From Streptomyces sp. NRRL F-5122 (GTDB lineage Bacteria; Actinomycetota; Actinomycetes; Streptomycetales; Streptomycetaceae), in assembly GCF_001507435.1 (NCBI RefSeq), contig NZ_LMWH01000239.1:15858-79857 (forward strand): a stretch of DNA of 64,000 nt, written 5' to 3'. The notes under the pieces were generated by a model. The model searched no databases. It saw only the letters and a program-made list of their open reading frames with translations, and was not told the origin of the DNA. Within the stretch, counting starts at the first letter, position 1, and each line of letters opens with the position of its first letter. Made by a program: the position numbers and the translations under genes. Below are positions 18,595 through 29,247 of this stretch, in pieces.

Positions 18595-18600
18595 CACAAT
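18595..18600 (+). promoter_or_regulatory. -10-like element of a leaderless menG promoter
   Basis: CACAAT ends seven bases before the GTG at 18608. It is an imperfect match to TAnnnT, but no ribosome binding site is present. The preceding 250 bases are very GC-rich and show no gene. Confidence 0.3.
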
Positions 18601-18607
18601 GGGGACC

Positions 18608-19303
18608 GTGACCCGCGCATCCCTGGACAAGCAGCCGCACGAAGTCGCCTCGATGTTCGACGACGTGGCGGAACGGTACGACCTGACGAACGACCTGCTG
18701 TCGCTCGGACAGGACCGGGTCTGGCGCAAGGAGGTCGCGAGGGCCGTGGACGCGCGCCCCGCGCAGAAGGTCCTGGACCTCGCCGCCGGCACGGCGACCT
18801 CGTCCCTTCCCTTCACGCGCACGGGCGCGTACGTCGTCCCCTGCGACTTCTCGCTCGGGATGCTCCAGGTGGGCAAGAAGCGGCTTCCCTGGATGCCGTT
18901 CACGGCCGGCGACGCGACACGGCTGCCGTTCAAGGACGACGTCTTCGACGCGGTGACGATCTCCTTCGGCCTGCGGAACGTGCAGGACACGGAAACGGCG
19001 CTGCGTGAGCTGTACCGGGTGACCAAGCCCGGCGGGCGGGTCGTGATCTGCGAGTTCTCACACCCGACCTGGGCCCCCTTCCGCACGGTCTACACCGAGT
19101 ACCTGATGCGCGCGCTTCCGCCGGTGGCCCGCGCGGTCTCCTCCAACCCCGACGCGTACGTCTACCTCGCCGAGTCCATCCGTGCCTGGCCCGACCAGCC
19201 CGCCCTGGCCGAGCGGCTGCGCACGGCGGGCTGGTCGTCGGTGGCGTGGCGGAACCTCACGGGCGGGATCGTGGCGCTGCACCGCGGTTTCAAGGAGATC
19301 TGA
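18608..19303 (+). CDS. menG: Demethylmenaquinone methyltransferase (MenG/UbiE)
   Basis: A 231-residue class I SAM methyltransferase of the UbiE/MenG family, which adds the ring methyl group in the last step of menaquinone synthesis. The SAM loop [10 protein letters not shown] is at 55-64, FSLGMLQVG contains the ribose-binding region, and the family signatures [13 protein letters not shown] and RVVICEFS are intact. GTG 18608 is chosen because the conserved N-terminus begins [20 protein letters not shown]; an in-frame ATG lies nine bases upstream. It serves both classical and futalosine pathways, and with mqnE, mqnA and mqnC in the window it should act on the futalosine product. Confidence 0.93.
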   Translation: MTRASLDKQPHEVASMFDDVAERYDLTNDLLSLGQDRVWRKEVARAVDARPAQKVLDLAAGTATSSLPFTRTGAYVVPCDFSLGMLQVGKKRLPWMPFTAGDATRLPFKDDVFDAVTISFGLRNVQDTETALRELYRVTKPGGRVVICEFSHPTWAPFRTVYTEYLMRALPPVARAVSSNPDAYVYLAESIRAWPDQPALAERLRTAGWSSVAWRNLTGGIVALHRGFKEI

Positions 19304-19352
19304 GGCGCCCGCGCCAAGAACCCGGACCCGACTTCGCCTGTGCGGCGTCAGG

Positions 19353-19709
19353 TCACCTGAGCACCTCGAAGGCGCTGCCCGGTTCGTCGAGTTCGCGGCG
19401 CAGTCCGCCCGGTGGCGGAATGGGCAGGCGTGGCTCGCGGACCCCGGCGCCCCCGCCGCCCTCGCCCTCGCCGAGATCGAACCACACGGTGACCACGGCG
19501 CCGCGTGGTACCTCGGCGCCGGGCAAGGGGTACTGACGGACGACGTAGTCGACGACGACGAGATGGAATTCCGGCCGGTCGGGTGCGGCCAGCAGCACGC
19601 CCTGCTTGGCGGCGGCCTCGCGCGCGTCCATCGCCATCAGGCCGACCAGCCGCGGCACACGCACTTCGGGTGTTTCGGGTGGTTTGGGTGTTATGCGCAC
19701 AGATGTCAC
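19353..19709 (-). CDS. PASTA domain-containing protein
   Basis: A 118-residue protein starting at GTG 19709. One PASTA-like domain spans about residues 17-78: VRVPRLVGLMAMDAREAAAKQGVLLA, then YVVRQYPLPGAEVPRGAVVTVWF. PASTA domains commonly bind peptidoglycan fragments in kinases and penicillin-binding proteins. Here there is neither a signal peptide nor a membrane helix, so a cytoplasmic location is more likely and ligand binding is uncertain. A glycine/glutamate-rich linker precedes a short C-terminal tail. It is convergent with menG. Confidence 0.75.
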   Translation of the reverse strand: MTSVRITPKPPETPEVRVPRLVGLMAMDAREAAAKQGVLLAAPDRPEFHLVVVDYVVRQYPLPGAEVPRGAVVTVWFDLGEGEGGGGAGVREPRLPIPPPGGLRRELDEPGSAFEVLR

Positions 19710-19792
19710 CCCCAGCGGTACTGGAAGGGTAACCGGCCGAGGTGCCGCTCGGAAGCGTCACGTGTCTTTCTGTAGCAGTCGACTACCGAACG

Positions 19793-20350
19793 TCACAGAT
19801 CGAGTCGGTAGCAGTGCGCGGGCCCTCCCAGAGTGGGGTGCGTGAACACCTCGGCGAGCTCCATGCCCAGGCGCCGGGTCACCGCGACGGACCGCTCGTT
19901 GGCGGGCAGGACCATCGCCACGACCCGGGGCACGCCCGCCGCCCGCAGGCGCTCCAGCGTGGCGTGCGCCGCCGCGGTGGCATAGCCCCTGCCCCAGTGG
20001 GCCCGCCCGAGCCGCCAGCCGATCTCGATCTCGCCCTCCGGGCCCCACCCACCGGGCCACGGCTGCGCGCCCGTGAAACCGATGACCTCGCCCGAGTCGT
20101 CGAGCATGGTCCACAGGCAGAAGCCGCGCTCGGCGTCGTGTCTGCGCTGGCGTGCGGTGAGCTCCTCGTACACGGACAGCTCGGCGGCCCGGCCGCCGTG
20201 GAACTTCATGACCTCGGGGTCGTTGAAGATCCTGTGCCAGGCGAAGGCGTCCTCGTCGCTGGGAACGCGGAGCAGCACGTCGGGGAGAGCTCGGTTCACG
20301 GAGGGCAGCCCTTCAGCCAGGGGATCGATACCGCTGAATAGACTGCCCAT
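19793..20350 (-). CDS. GNAT family N-acetyltransferase (RimJ/RimL-like)
   Basis: A 185-residue acetyltransferase. The acetyl-CoA loop is WGRGYATAAAHATLE, after the strand EGEIEIGWRLGRAH, and the closing motif ANERSVAVTRRLGME is typical of the RimJ/RimL type that often acts on ribosomal protein N-termini, aminoglycosides or other amines. The ATG at 20350 is used. It is divergent from the geranylgeranyl-reductase homologue, about 100 bases apart. The substrate is unknown. Confidence 0.85.
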   Translation of the reverse strand: MGSLFSGIDPLAEGLPSVNRALPDVLLRVPSDEDAFAWHRIFNDPEVMKFHGGRAAELSVYEELTARQRRHDAERGFCLWTMLDDSGEVIGFTGAQPWPGGWGPEGEIEIGWRLGRAHWGRGYATAAAHATLERLRAAGVPRVVAMVLPANERSVAVTRRLGMELAEVFTHPTLGGPAHCYRLDL

Positions 20351-20454
20351 GTCCCGTGCCCGTCAGCACATCGTTTTCGCCGATGTTTTCGGCGCATTCA
20401 CCGCTGCCGGTGCCGTGTCGCCGTTGCCGTCGTCGAGCCTTGGGGAGACCCGCC

Positions 20455-21744
20455 GTGACCGAGCCCCAGCCCCTTACCGAACACACCGCCGATGTGATCG
20501 TCGTCGGGGCCGGGCCAGCCGGTTCCACCACCGCCTACTACCTGGCGAAGGCCGGGCTCGACGTCCTGCTGCTGGAGAAGACCGCGTTCCCGCGCGAGAA
20601 GGTGTGCGGCGACGGCCTCACGCCCCGTGCCACCAAGCAGCTCGTGGCGATGGGCATCGACATCTCCGAGGAAGCCGGCTGGCTGCGCAACAAGGGCCTG
20701 CGCATCATCGGCGGCGGGGTGCGGCTCCAGCTGGACTGGCCCGACCTCGCCTCGTACCCCGACTACGGTCTGGTCCGCAAGCGCGACGATTTCGACGAGC
20801 AGCTGGCGCGGCAGGCGCAGAAGGCCGGAGCGCGTCTGTACGAGCGGTGCAACGTGGGCGCGCCCGTCGTCGACGACCGCACCGGCCGTATCACCGGCGT
20901 GCGCGCCAAGCTGGGCGAGGACAAGCGCGAGGTGACCTTCCACGCCCCGCTGGTGGTGGCCGCCGACGGCAACTCCACGCGCCTGTCCCTGGCGATGGGC
21001 CTGCACCGCCGCGAGGACCGCCCCATGGGCGTCGCGGTGCGCACCTACTTCACCTCCCCCCGCCACGACGACGACTACCTGGAGTCCTGGCTGGAGCTCT
21101 GGGACCGGAGGGGCGGCCAGGAGCGGCTCCTGCCGGGCTACGGCTGGATCTTCGGCATGGGCGACGGCACCTCGAACGTCGGGCTGGGCGTCCTGAACAC
21201 CTCCGCCGCCTTCAAGGAGCTGGACTGGCGCGAGGTGCTGAAGGCCTGGTGCGCCTCGATGCCCGAGGACTGGGGCTACACCCCCGAGAACATGACGGGC
21301 CCGATCCGAGGCGCGGCCCTCCCCATGGCCTTCAACCGCCAGCCGCACTACACCAAGGGCCTGTTGCTCGTCGGTGACGCGGGCGGTCTGGTGAACCCCT
21401 TCAACGGCGAGGGCATCGCGTACGCCATGGAGTCGGGCCAGATCGCGGCGGACGTCATCGTCCAGGCCCTGGCCCGCGCGACCCCCGCCCAGCGCGAGAT
21501 GGCCCTGCGGAACTACCCGAAGATCCTCAAGGACACCTACGGCGGTTACTACACGCTGGGTCGCGCCTTTGTGAAGCTGATCGGCAACCCGAAGGTGATG
21601 AAGATCGCGGCGCAGCGGGGCCTGACCCACCCGCTGCTGATGAAGTTCACGCTGAAGCTCCTCGCCAACCTGACCGACCCGACCGGCGGCGACGCGATGG
21701 ACCGGGTCATCAACGGCCTGTCGAAGGTGGCCCCGAAGGCCTGA
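20455..21744 (+). CDS. Geranylgeranyl reductase family protein (probable menaquinone side-chain reductase)
   Basis: A 429-residue FAD enzyme. The dinucleotide fold DVIVVGAGPAGSTTAYYLAKAG is at 13-34 with GxGxxG at 18-23, FPREKVCGDGL is the conserved substrate-side loop, and GLLLVGDAGGLVNPFNGEGI is the second FAD motif. In mycobacteria the homologous MenJ saturates one isoprene of the menaquinone tail, and Streptomyces menaquinones are partly hydrogenated, so that role is likely here. GGGGAG lies before the GTG at 20455. It stands near menG and just ahead of Complex I. Confidence 0.88.
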   Translation: MTEPQPLTEHTADVIVVGAGPAGSTTAYYLAKAGLDVLLLEKTAFPREKVCGDGLTPRATKQLVAMGIDISEEAGWLRNKGLRIIGGGVRLQLDWPDLASYPDYGLVRKRDDFDEQLARQAQKAGARLYERCNVGAPVVDDRTGRITGVRAKLGEDKREVTFHAPLVVAADGNSTRLSLAMGLHRREDRPMGVAVRTYFTSPRHDDDYLESWLELWDRRGGQERLLPGYGWIFGMGDGTSNVGLGVLNTSAAFKELDWREVLKAWCASMPEDWGYTPENMTGPIRGAALPMAFNRQPHYTKGLLLVGDAGGLVNPFNGEGIAYAMESGQIAADVIVQALARATPAQREMALRNYPKILKDTYGGYYTLGRAFVKLIGNPKVMKIAAQRGLTHPLLMKFTLKLLANLTDPTGGDAMDRVINGLSKVAPKA

Positions 21745-21756
21745 CCCGCGGTACGG

Positions 21757-21792
21757 GGGCGCCGGACGGTCATGGGAACCGGTCCGGCGCCC
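21757..21792 (+). terminator. Terminator after the geranylgeranyl reductase gene
   Basis: An 11-bp perfect stem (GGGCGCCGGAC with GTCCGGCGCCC) encloses a 14-base loop, 12 bases after the stop codon. Confidence 0.8.
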
Positions 21793-21906
21793 GTCGTCAC
21801 GCCTGTGTTCCCTTTCGGGTGAATCCTGCACCGTTGTGAGGATGCGGTGGGTGAGCCGGCCGTCCCCTGTCGTCGTGGTGCCCGCTCTCCCTACCCTCCC
21901 GTATCC

Positions 21907-23694
21907 ATGACAACAGAACACCAGGGAACGACCCGCAGACGGTTCCTGGCGGGCGCCGGGGGTGCGGTGGGGGCCTTCGCGTTATGGCCGGACACCGCCG
22001 CCGCCTCCACCGGTAAGCACGTCGCCGTCCTCGGCGGCGGCGTCTCCGGACTCAGCGCAGCCCAGGAACTCGCCGAACGCGGCTACACCGTGACCGTCTA
22101 CGAGTACTACGACGTGCTCGGCGGCAAGGCACGCTCGATGGACGTCCCCGGAACCGGCACGGGCGGCCGCAGAGCGCTGCCCGGCGAACACGGCTTCCGC
22201 TTCTTCCCGGGCTTCTACCGGAACCTGCCGGACACCCTGCGCCGCATCCCCTTCCCCGGCAACGCGAACGGTGTCCACGACAACCTCCGCGGCGGCACGG
22301 AGGCGCTCTTCGCCCGAGGGGCCGGCCGTCCGGATCTCCACTTCCCGCTGCGACGGGTCACCACGCCGCCCGCGCCGGGCGACATCACGCCGTCGTGGCT
22401 CCGCGACCAGATCCTCTCCGTCCTCGACCTGGGCAGCCGGCTGCCCGCGCACGAGGCCGCCTACTTCGCCGACCGCGTCCTCGTCCACCTCACCAGCTGC
22501 GACGCGCGCCGGGAGGACCAATGGGAGAAGACCACCTGGTGGGACTTCATCCGCGCCGAGAGGATGAGCGAGGAGTACGGCACGCTCCTGGGCGTCGGGC
22601 AGACCCGCAACCTCGTCGCCACCCGTGCCGAGATCGCCTCCACCCGTACCGTCGGCCGCGTCATCATCGAGGCGCTGCTGCTGTGGGGCCTGCTCGGCCG
22701 GGGCATGGACGGCGACGCGGACATCGACCGGGTGCTCGACGCCCCGACGAGCGAGGCCTGGATCGACCCGTGGTCCGCCCATCTGCGCTCCCTTGGCGTC
22801 GCGTTCGTGCTCGGCACGGAAGTGCGAGAGGTGCTGTGCGAGGACGGGCAGGTCAGCGGCGTCAGGGTCGCGGCCCGTGACGGCGGCGTCGAACGCACCG
22901 TCACGGCCGACCACTACGTCTCGGCCATGCCCGTGGAGCACGCCCGGCGCACCTGGGGCGCCGCCCTGCGCGCGGCCGACCCGCAGCTCGCCCGGTGCGA
23001 CGCGTTGCAGACGGACTGGATGACCGGTGTGCAGTTCTATCTGCGCACGCCGACGCCCGTCGTCCACGGGCACATCAACTGCCTCGACTCACCCTGGTCG
23101 GTGACGGGGATCGGGCAGGCGCAGTTCTGGGACGTTCGGAACTTCTCGGAGGACTACGGCGACGGGACCGCCCATGACTGCCTGTCCGTGATCGTCTCGG
23201 AGTGGGACAAGCCGGGCATCCTGTACGGCAAGAAGGCCCGTGAGTGCACACGCGAGGAGATCGTCGAGGAGTGCTGGGCGCAGCTGAAGGACGCGCTGAA
23301 CGACTCCGGCAAGACGGTGCTGACGGACGCCGACCGGCTCGGCTGGTTCATGGATCCGGCCGTGACAGGGCTCGGCGGCCCCGATCCGCAGAACCGCGAG
23401 CCACTCCTGATCCATCCCACGGGCACGCTCTACAACCGCCCGTCGGCGGGGACCGCCGTGCCGAACTTCTTCCTCGCCGGCGACTACGTCCGCACCGATG
23501 TGGACCTGGCGACGATGGAAGGCGCCAACGAGTCGGCGCGCCGCGCCGTCAACGCGCTGCTCGACCGGGACGGCTCCGAGGCCGAACGGTGCCGGATCTG
23601 GGAGCTGTACCGACCGCCGGAGATGGAGCCCCTCAAGCGCGTCGACGAGGTGCGCTACCGCCTCGGCCTGCCGAACACCTTCGACCTCGGATGA
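21907..23694 (+). CDS. Tat-exported FAD-dependent oxidoreductase (phytoene dehydrogenase-like)
   Basis: A 595-residue flavoprotein. The first 35 residues form a twin-arginine signal (TTRRRFLAGAGGAVGAFALW), so the folded, FAD-loaded protein should be exported. The FAD motif VAVLGGGVSGLSAAQELAERG starts at 39, and FFLAGDYVRTDVDLATMEGA near the C-terminus is the second FAD site. The family includes phytoene desaturases, hydroxysqualene dehydroxylases and amine oxidases. An exported member is unusual, because its substrate must be outside the membrane or membrane-embedded. The ATG at 21907 is chosen because the Tat signal begins there. Its neighbours do not reveal a pathway. Confidence 0.85.
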   Translation: MTTEHQGTTRRRFLAGAGGAVGAFALWPDTAAASTGKHVAVLGGGVSGLSAAQELAERGYTVTVYEYYDVLGGKARSMDVPGTGTGGRRALPGEHGFRFFPGFYRNLPDTLRRIPFPGNANGVHDNLRGGTEALFARGAGRPDLHFPLRRVTTPPAPGDITPSWLRDQILSVLDLGSRLPAHEAAYFADRVLVHLTSCDARREDQWEKTTWWDFIRAERMSEEYGTLLGVGQTRNLVATRAEIASTRTVGRVIIEALLLWGLLGRGMDGDADIDRVLDAPTSEAWIDPWSAHLRSLGVAFVLGTEVREVLCEDGQVSGVRVAARDGGVERTVTADHYVSAMPVEHARRTWGAALRAADPQLARCDALQTDWMTGVQFYLRTPTPVVHGHINCLDSPWSVTGIGQAQFWDVRNFSEDYGDGTAHDCLSVIVSEWDKPGILYGKKARECTREEIVEECWAQLKDALNDSGKTVLTDADRLGWFMDPAVTGLGGPDPQNREPLLIHPTGTLYNRPSAGTAVPNFFLAGDYVRTDVDLATMEGANESARRAVNALLDRDGSEAERCRIWELYRPPEMEPLKRVDEVRYRLGLPNTFDLG

Positions 23695-23700
23695 GGAGGA

Positions 23701-23728
23701 GGGCCGCTGCCCCGAGCGGCTGCGGCCC
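23701..23728. terminator. Bidirectional terminator between convergent genes
   Basis: GGGCCGC and GCGGCCC form a 7-bp stem. An alternative inner pairing GCCGCT/AGCGGC overlaps it. It lies in the 64-bp gap between the FAD oxidoreductase and the NlpC/P60 gene. Confidence 0.65.
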
Positions 23729-23758
23729 TTCACTCCCCATGACTTCCCGGCTGCTTGT

Positions 23759-24562
23759 TCAGAGCACCCGGACCGCGCCGGACGGCGGGTCGTACGACAG
23801 CGGCTTCTCCACCACACCGGTGGAGGGGTTCTGCGCGCCGACGAACATGCCGTCGCCGACGTACACGCCGACGTGGTACGCGCTGCCCGCACCGCCCCAG
23901 TAGAGGATGTCGCCCGGCTGCAGATTGCTGAGCGAGACCTGGGTACCGGCGGTCGACTGGCCCTGGGAGACGCGCGGAAGGCTGACGCCGACCTGCTTGA
24001 ACGCGGCCTGCACAAGACCGGAGCAGTCCCACGAGTTGGGGCCGGTGCCGCCCATGACGTACGAGTCACCGACCTGCGCCTTGACGAAGGCGATGACCGC
24101 GGCAGCCGAACCGGTCGCCGCGGAGGTGCTCGTCGCGGTGCTGTTCGACGCGGCGGTGAGGACGGTGCGCTCGGCGCTGCGCGAGGCGGCGGCCGCCGCG
24201 GCCTTGCGCGCGGCCTCGGCCTTGCGCTTGGCCTCCGCGGCCTTCTTCTTGGCCTCGGCGAGGTCCGCCTTTGCCTGCTTTGCGGCCTTTGCTGCGGCCG
24301 CGTCACGCTCGGCCTGCAGTTGGTAGTTCGCCGCGGCCTGCTGGGTTGCGGCCGCGGACTGCGCGACCTGCTGGGCCAGGTCGGTGGTCAGGGTGGGCAG
24401 TTCGAGCGTCTGCGTCACCGGCTCGGCGGCATTCGCCGTGGCCGAAGCTCCGGCGGCGGCCAGACCGAGGACGCCCCCGGCAACCCCGGCCCGCATCGCG
24501 ATCGTCGACGCGCTGCGGTTGCGGGGCTTCCGGTGGCTGCGTATGTGAGCGGTGTGGGACAT
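23759..24562 (-). CDS. Secreted NlpC/P60 peptidoglycan endopeptidase
   Basis: A 267-residue cell-wall hydrolase. A long signal peptide ends near residue 46 (ATANAAEP). An Ala/Lys-rich helical region, probably coiled coil, spans about 62-130, and the NlpC/P60 domain occupies 152-267 with Cys180 in WDCSGLVQAAF and His230 in YHVGVYVGDGMFVGA as catalytic residues. These enzymes cut stem peptides of peptidoglycan. The ATG at 24562 is preferred because the signal peptide begins properly there; two upstream in-frame ATGs exist and the ribosome binding site is unclear. The leader holds no c-di-AMP riboswitch, unlike the transglycosylase at 48650. Confidence 0.92.
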   Translation of the reverse strand: MSHTAHIRSHRKPRNRSASTIAMRAGVAGGVLGLAAAGASATANAAEPVTQTLELPTLTTDLAQQVAQSAAATQQAAANYQLQAERDAAAAKAAKQAKADLAEAKKKAAEAKRKAEAARKAAAAAASRSAERTVLTAASNSTATSTSAATGSAAAVIAFVKAQVGDSYVMGGTGPNSWDCSGLVQAAFKQVGVSLPRVSQGQSTAGTQVSLSNLQPGDILYWGGAGSAYHVGVYVGDGMFVGAQNPSTGVVEKPLSYDPPSGAVRVL

Positions 24563-24693
24563 GAGAACAAGCGGTATCAGGGGCTCCTCCATACCTTCAA
24601 GAAACGTGTGGTGCGCCACAGTTGTTCAATCGACACCTCAAATCCCCTTCGCGTCAATCCTTATTGACGCCGTAACGGACATTGTGGACAGTA

Positions 24694-24713
24694 GTGATCA
24701 AGCCCGTGATCAC
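24694..24713. repeat. Perfect dyad GTGATCA-N6-TGATCAC
   Basis: Seven-base perfect arms around AGCCCG, about 130 bases upstream of the NlpC/P60 start. Size and position suit an operator. The cognate regulator is unknown. Confidence 0.5.
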
Positions 24714-25203
24714 GGCCTTTCGTCGTTACGTCCGGATTGCTCTGCGCCTACCATCGGTCGACCCAGGTGGCCAAGCCCCGCTTATCGGATCATCTTCCGA
24801 TGTGGTGCAGGTCACGGAACGGTCGCCGCTGCGGCGGCGTCCCGCGCGCGGGTGGTGCTCTTCGCGTCCGCCCGCATCCGCACCCCGTTCTCCATGAGGA
24901 CGTGCCTCCGGCTCGTGAACGCGTGCACACGTCCACATCCGTCCTCACGCCTCCCACTGACGTGTGAACGGAGTCCATTATCAAGGGATCGTGCCCAGGG
25001 CGAATTTGCCTCGAGCGACTTCCCTTTGATAGTGCCAAACGGCTCCGACCAGCGACGACGAGCGAAAATGTCACCTCTTGGTGATCGCTCGACTGCTTCG
25101 CGTACGAAGATCACCGCTCATCCGACTTCATGATCCTTCGCCGGGTGGTGGAGATCACAAAGTACGTGGTGACCCCCGTGTCGCAGATCACATACCGGCG
25201 GGC

Positions 25204-25242
25204 ATAAGATGCGGGGCAGTTGGGCTTGTGACCTGCTTCACA
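25204..25242 (+). promoter_or_regulatory. nuo promoter with Rex-like operator
   Basis: TAAGAT at 25204-25209 fits a -10 element. TGTGACCTGCTTCACA at 25227-25242 is a TGTGA-N6-TCACA dyad that matches the operator of Rex, the NADH/NAD+ sensor which represses respiratory operons in S. coelicolor. Placed just after the likely transcription start, it would block transcription. The same dyad also fits a Crp-type site, so the protein assignment is inference. Confidence 0.6.
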
Positions 25243-25349
25243 TGTACGCGATCTTCGCTGGGGCGAGTGGGGTTCGTGGGACAGAGGGGGCGGCCGCGAA
25301 CCCGGCGCAACCGCCAGCAGTCAGTGCCGACTGAGAGGAGCGAGGAGCG

Positions 25350-25709
25350 GTGAACGCGTATGCGCCCATCCTCGTACTGGGAGCCCTCGGGGCAGGCTTT
25401 GCGATCTTCTCCGTGGTCATGGCCACGCTGATCGGTCCGAAGCGGTACAACCGCGCCAAGCTCGAGGCGTACGAGTGCGGTATCGAACCGACCCCCACGC
25501 CGGCCGGTGGCGGGCGCTTCCCGATCAAGTACTACCTGACGGCGATGCTCTTCATCGTCTTCGACATCGAGATCGTCTTCCTCTATCCGTGGGCCGTCAC
25601 CTTCGACGCCCTCGGCGTTTTCGGGCTCGTGGAGATGCTGCTCTTCGTGCTCACCGTCTTCGTCGCGTACGCGTACGTATGGCGGCGCGGCGGCCTGGAA
25701 TGGGACTGA
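25350..25709 (+). CDS. nuoA: NADH-quinone oxidoreductase subunit A
   Basis: A 119-residue membrane subunit of proton-pumping Complex I with three transmembrane helices (about 5-25, 62-82 and 89-110). The conserved loop [24 protein letters not shown] segment carries the cysteine that moves during turnover. GAGGAG precedes the GTG at 25350. It heads a 14-gene operon reaching 41346 in which most junctions overlap by a few bases, so the subunits should be translated together. Confidence 0.96.
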   Translation: MNAYAPILVLGALGAGFAIFSVVMATLIGPKRYNRAKLEAYECGIEPTPTPAGGGRFPIKYYLTAMLFIVFDIEIVFLYPWAVTFDALGVFGLVEMLLFVLTVFVAYAYVWRRGGLEWD

Positions 25710-25722
25710 GGGGCCATTAGTC

Positions 25723-26273
<551 letters not shown>

Positions 26274-26277
<4 letters not shown>

Positions 26278-27046
26278 GCGATGCGAAGAGCAACGGTGCG
26301 AACACGCCGGGCGACGGCGCGAACGGCAACGGCGTCAATCCCGAGAAGGACCTCGGCGCCGCGAACCTGCCGGGTATGCGCGGTGACCACGGCGAGGAGA
26401 TCCGCGTCCAGCGCGGCATGTTCGGCGCCAACAACGGAGGGGACACCTCCGGATACGGCGGCCTGGTCCGCTCCGTCCGTCTCCCCGGCGCCGCGACGCG
26501 GCCCTACGGAGGCTGGTTCGACGAGGTCGCCGACGAACTCGAGGGCGCACTCGAGGAACAGGGCCTCGTCCCCGGCAACGCCATCGAGAAGACCGTCGTC
26601 GACCGGGGCGAGGTGACCTTCCACATCGAACGCGAGTACCTGGTCGCCGTAGCCCAGACCCTGCGCGACGACCCGGCGCTCCGCTTCGAACTGTGCACGG
26701 GCGTGAGCGGAGTGCACTATCCCGGCGACAAGGGCCGCGAGCTGCACGCCGTCTACCACCTGCGCTCGATCACCCACAACCGGGTGATCCGCCTGGAGGT
26801 CAGCGCGCCCGACGCGGACCCGCACGTCCCGTCGCTCGTCCCCGTCTATCCCACCAACGACTGGCACGAGCGCGAGACGTACGACTTCTTCGGCCTGATC
26901 TTCGACGGCCACCCGGCGCTGACGCGGATCATGATGCCCGACGACTGGCAGGGGTTCCCGCAGCGCAAGGACTATCCCCTCGGCGGAATCCCCGTCGAGT
27001 ACAAGGGCGCCCAGATCCCGGCTCCGGACCAGCGGAGGTCGTACTC

Positions 27047-27050
<4 letters not shown>
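26274..27050 (+). CDS. nuoC: NADH-quinone oxidoreductase subunit C
   Basis: A 258-residue hydrophilic subunit linking the quinone module to the rest of the peripheral arm. The family signature [16 protein letters not shown] with the following RKDYPL is near the C-terminus. The first 60 residues or so are a Gly/Asn-rich extension that probably is disordered and is typical of actinomycete NuoC. It is not fused to NuoD as in E. coli. It overlaps its neighbours by four bases at both ends. Confidence 0.95.
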
Positions 27051-28374
<1,324 letters not shown>

Positions 28375-28378
<4 letters not shown>

Positions 28379-29247
28379 CCACCAGTTCCTCGGAACGCGG
28401 CATCAGCCTCGGGATGCCCGAGCTGCCCGCGCCCGACTACCCGGACGACGTGCGGGCCCGGCTCGAGCGGGACGCGCACGAGATCATCGAGCGCTACCCG
28501 GACTCGCGCTCCGCCCTGCTGCCGATGCTGCACCTCGTGCAGTCGGAGGAGGGACATGTCACGCGCACCGGGATGCGGTTCTGCGCGGACATGCTCGACC
28601 TGACCACGGCCGAGGTCACCGCGGTCGCGACCTTCTACACCATGTACCGGCGCAGGCCCTCCGGGGACTACCAGGTGGGCGTCTGCACCAACACGCTGTG
28701 CGCCGTGATGGGCGGTGACGCGATCTTCTCCGCCCTCCAGGAGCACCTGGGCGTCGGCAACGGCGAGACCACCGACGACGGCAAGGTCACCCTGGAGCAC
28801 ATCGAGTGCAACGCGGCCTGCGACTTCGCGCCGGTCGTGATGGTCAACTGGGAGTTCTTCGACAACCAGACCCCTGAGAGCGCCAGGAGCCTCGTCGACG
28901 ACCTGCGGGCGGGCCGGCAGGTCGAGCCCACCCGCGGCGCGCCCCTGTGCACCTTCAAGGAGACCGCCCGGATGCTGGCCGGTTTCGCCGACGAGCGGGA
29001 GGGTGCCGTCGACGCGAGCGGCGGCGCCGGTCCCGCCTCGCTGGTCGGGCTGCGGCTGTCCAGGGGCGAGACCCCCACGGCGCGTGTGGTGCACCCGAGG
29101 GACGGCGGACCGCACGACGAGCCGCGACCGGGGTCCGTGCACGAGCCGTCTCCGGCCGAGCACCTCGGTTCGCACGACGCGCCACAGGACACATCGGCCT
29201 CCGACCCGGCCCACCCGGCGGGTCCCGTCACGGAGGAGGGGGAGTGA
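28375..29247 (+). CDS. nuoE: NADH-quinone oxidoreductase subunit E with long C-terminal tail
   Basis: A 290-residue thioredoxin-like [2Fe-2S] subunit. Cluster N1a is held by Cys104, Cys109, Cys145 and Cys149, and all four are present. The conserved domain ends near residue 190. About 100 further residues rich in Pro, His, Glu and Asp look disordered and are absent from E. coli NuoE (about 166 residues). The GTG at 28375 overlaps the nuoD stop. The tail's role is unknown; it could be an actinomycete docking or assembly element. Confidence 0.95.

Larger units (their letters stand above)
24563..25349. other. 787-base non-coding region between NlpC/P60 and nuoA
   Basis: The longest gene-free stretch in the window. 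It is visibly less GC-rich than the coding DNA and holds divergent promoter signals for the wall hydrolase and the nuo operon. A 7-bp-arm dyad lies at 24694-24713 and a Rex/Crp-type dyad at 25227-25242. Long open frames through it read as low-complexity Arg/Ser/Pro text and are not genes. Confidence 0.6.

Noticed and set aside
13840..19086. Antisense frames of 843 and 875 codons opposite the kinase, prepilin peptidase, mqnC and menG
   Set aside because: No family motifs, with repetitive His/Arg/Gln content. The plus-strand genes explain the sequence.
24563..24990. c-di-AMP riboswitch before the NlpC/P60 gene
   Set aside because: The characteristic GGGTGAAGCC- and GACAGCTCACC-like blocks are absent, unlike the clear case at 49171-49325.
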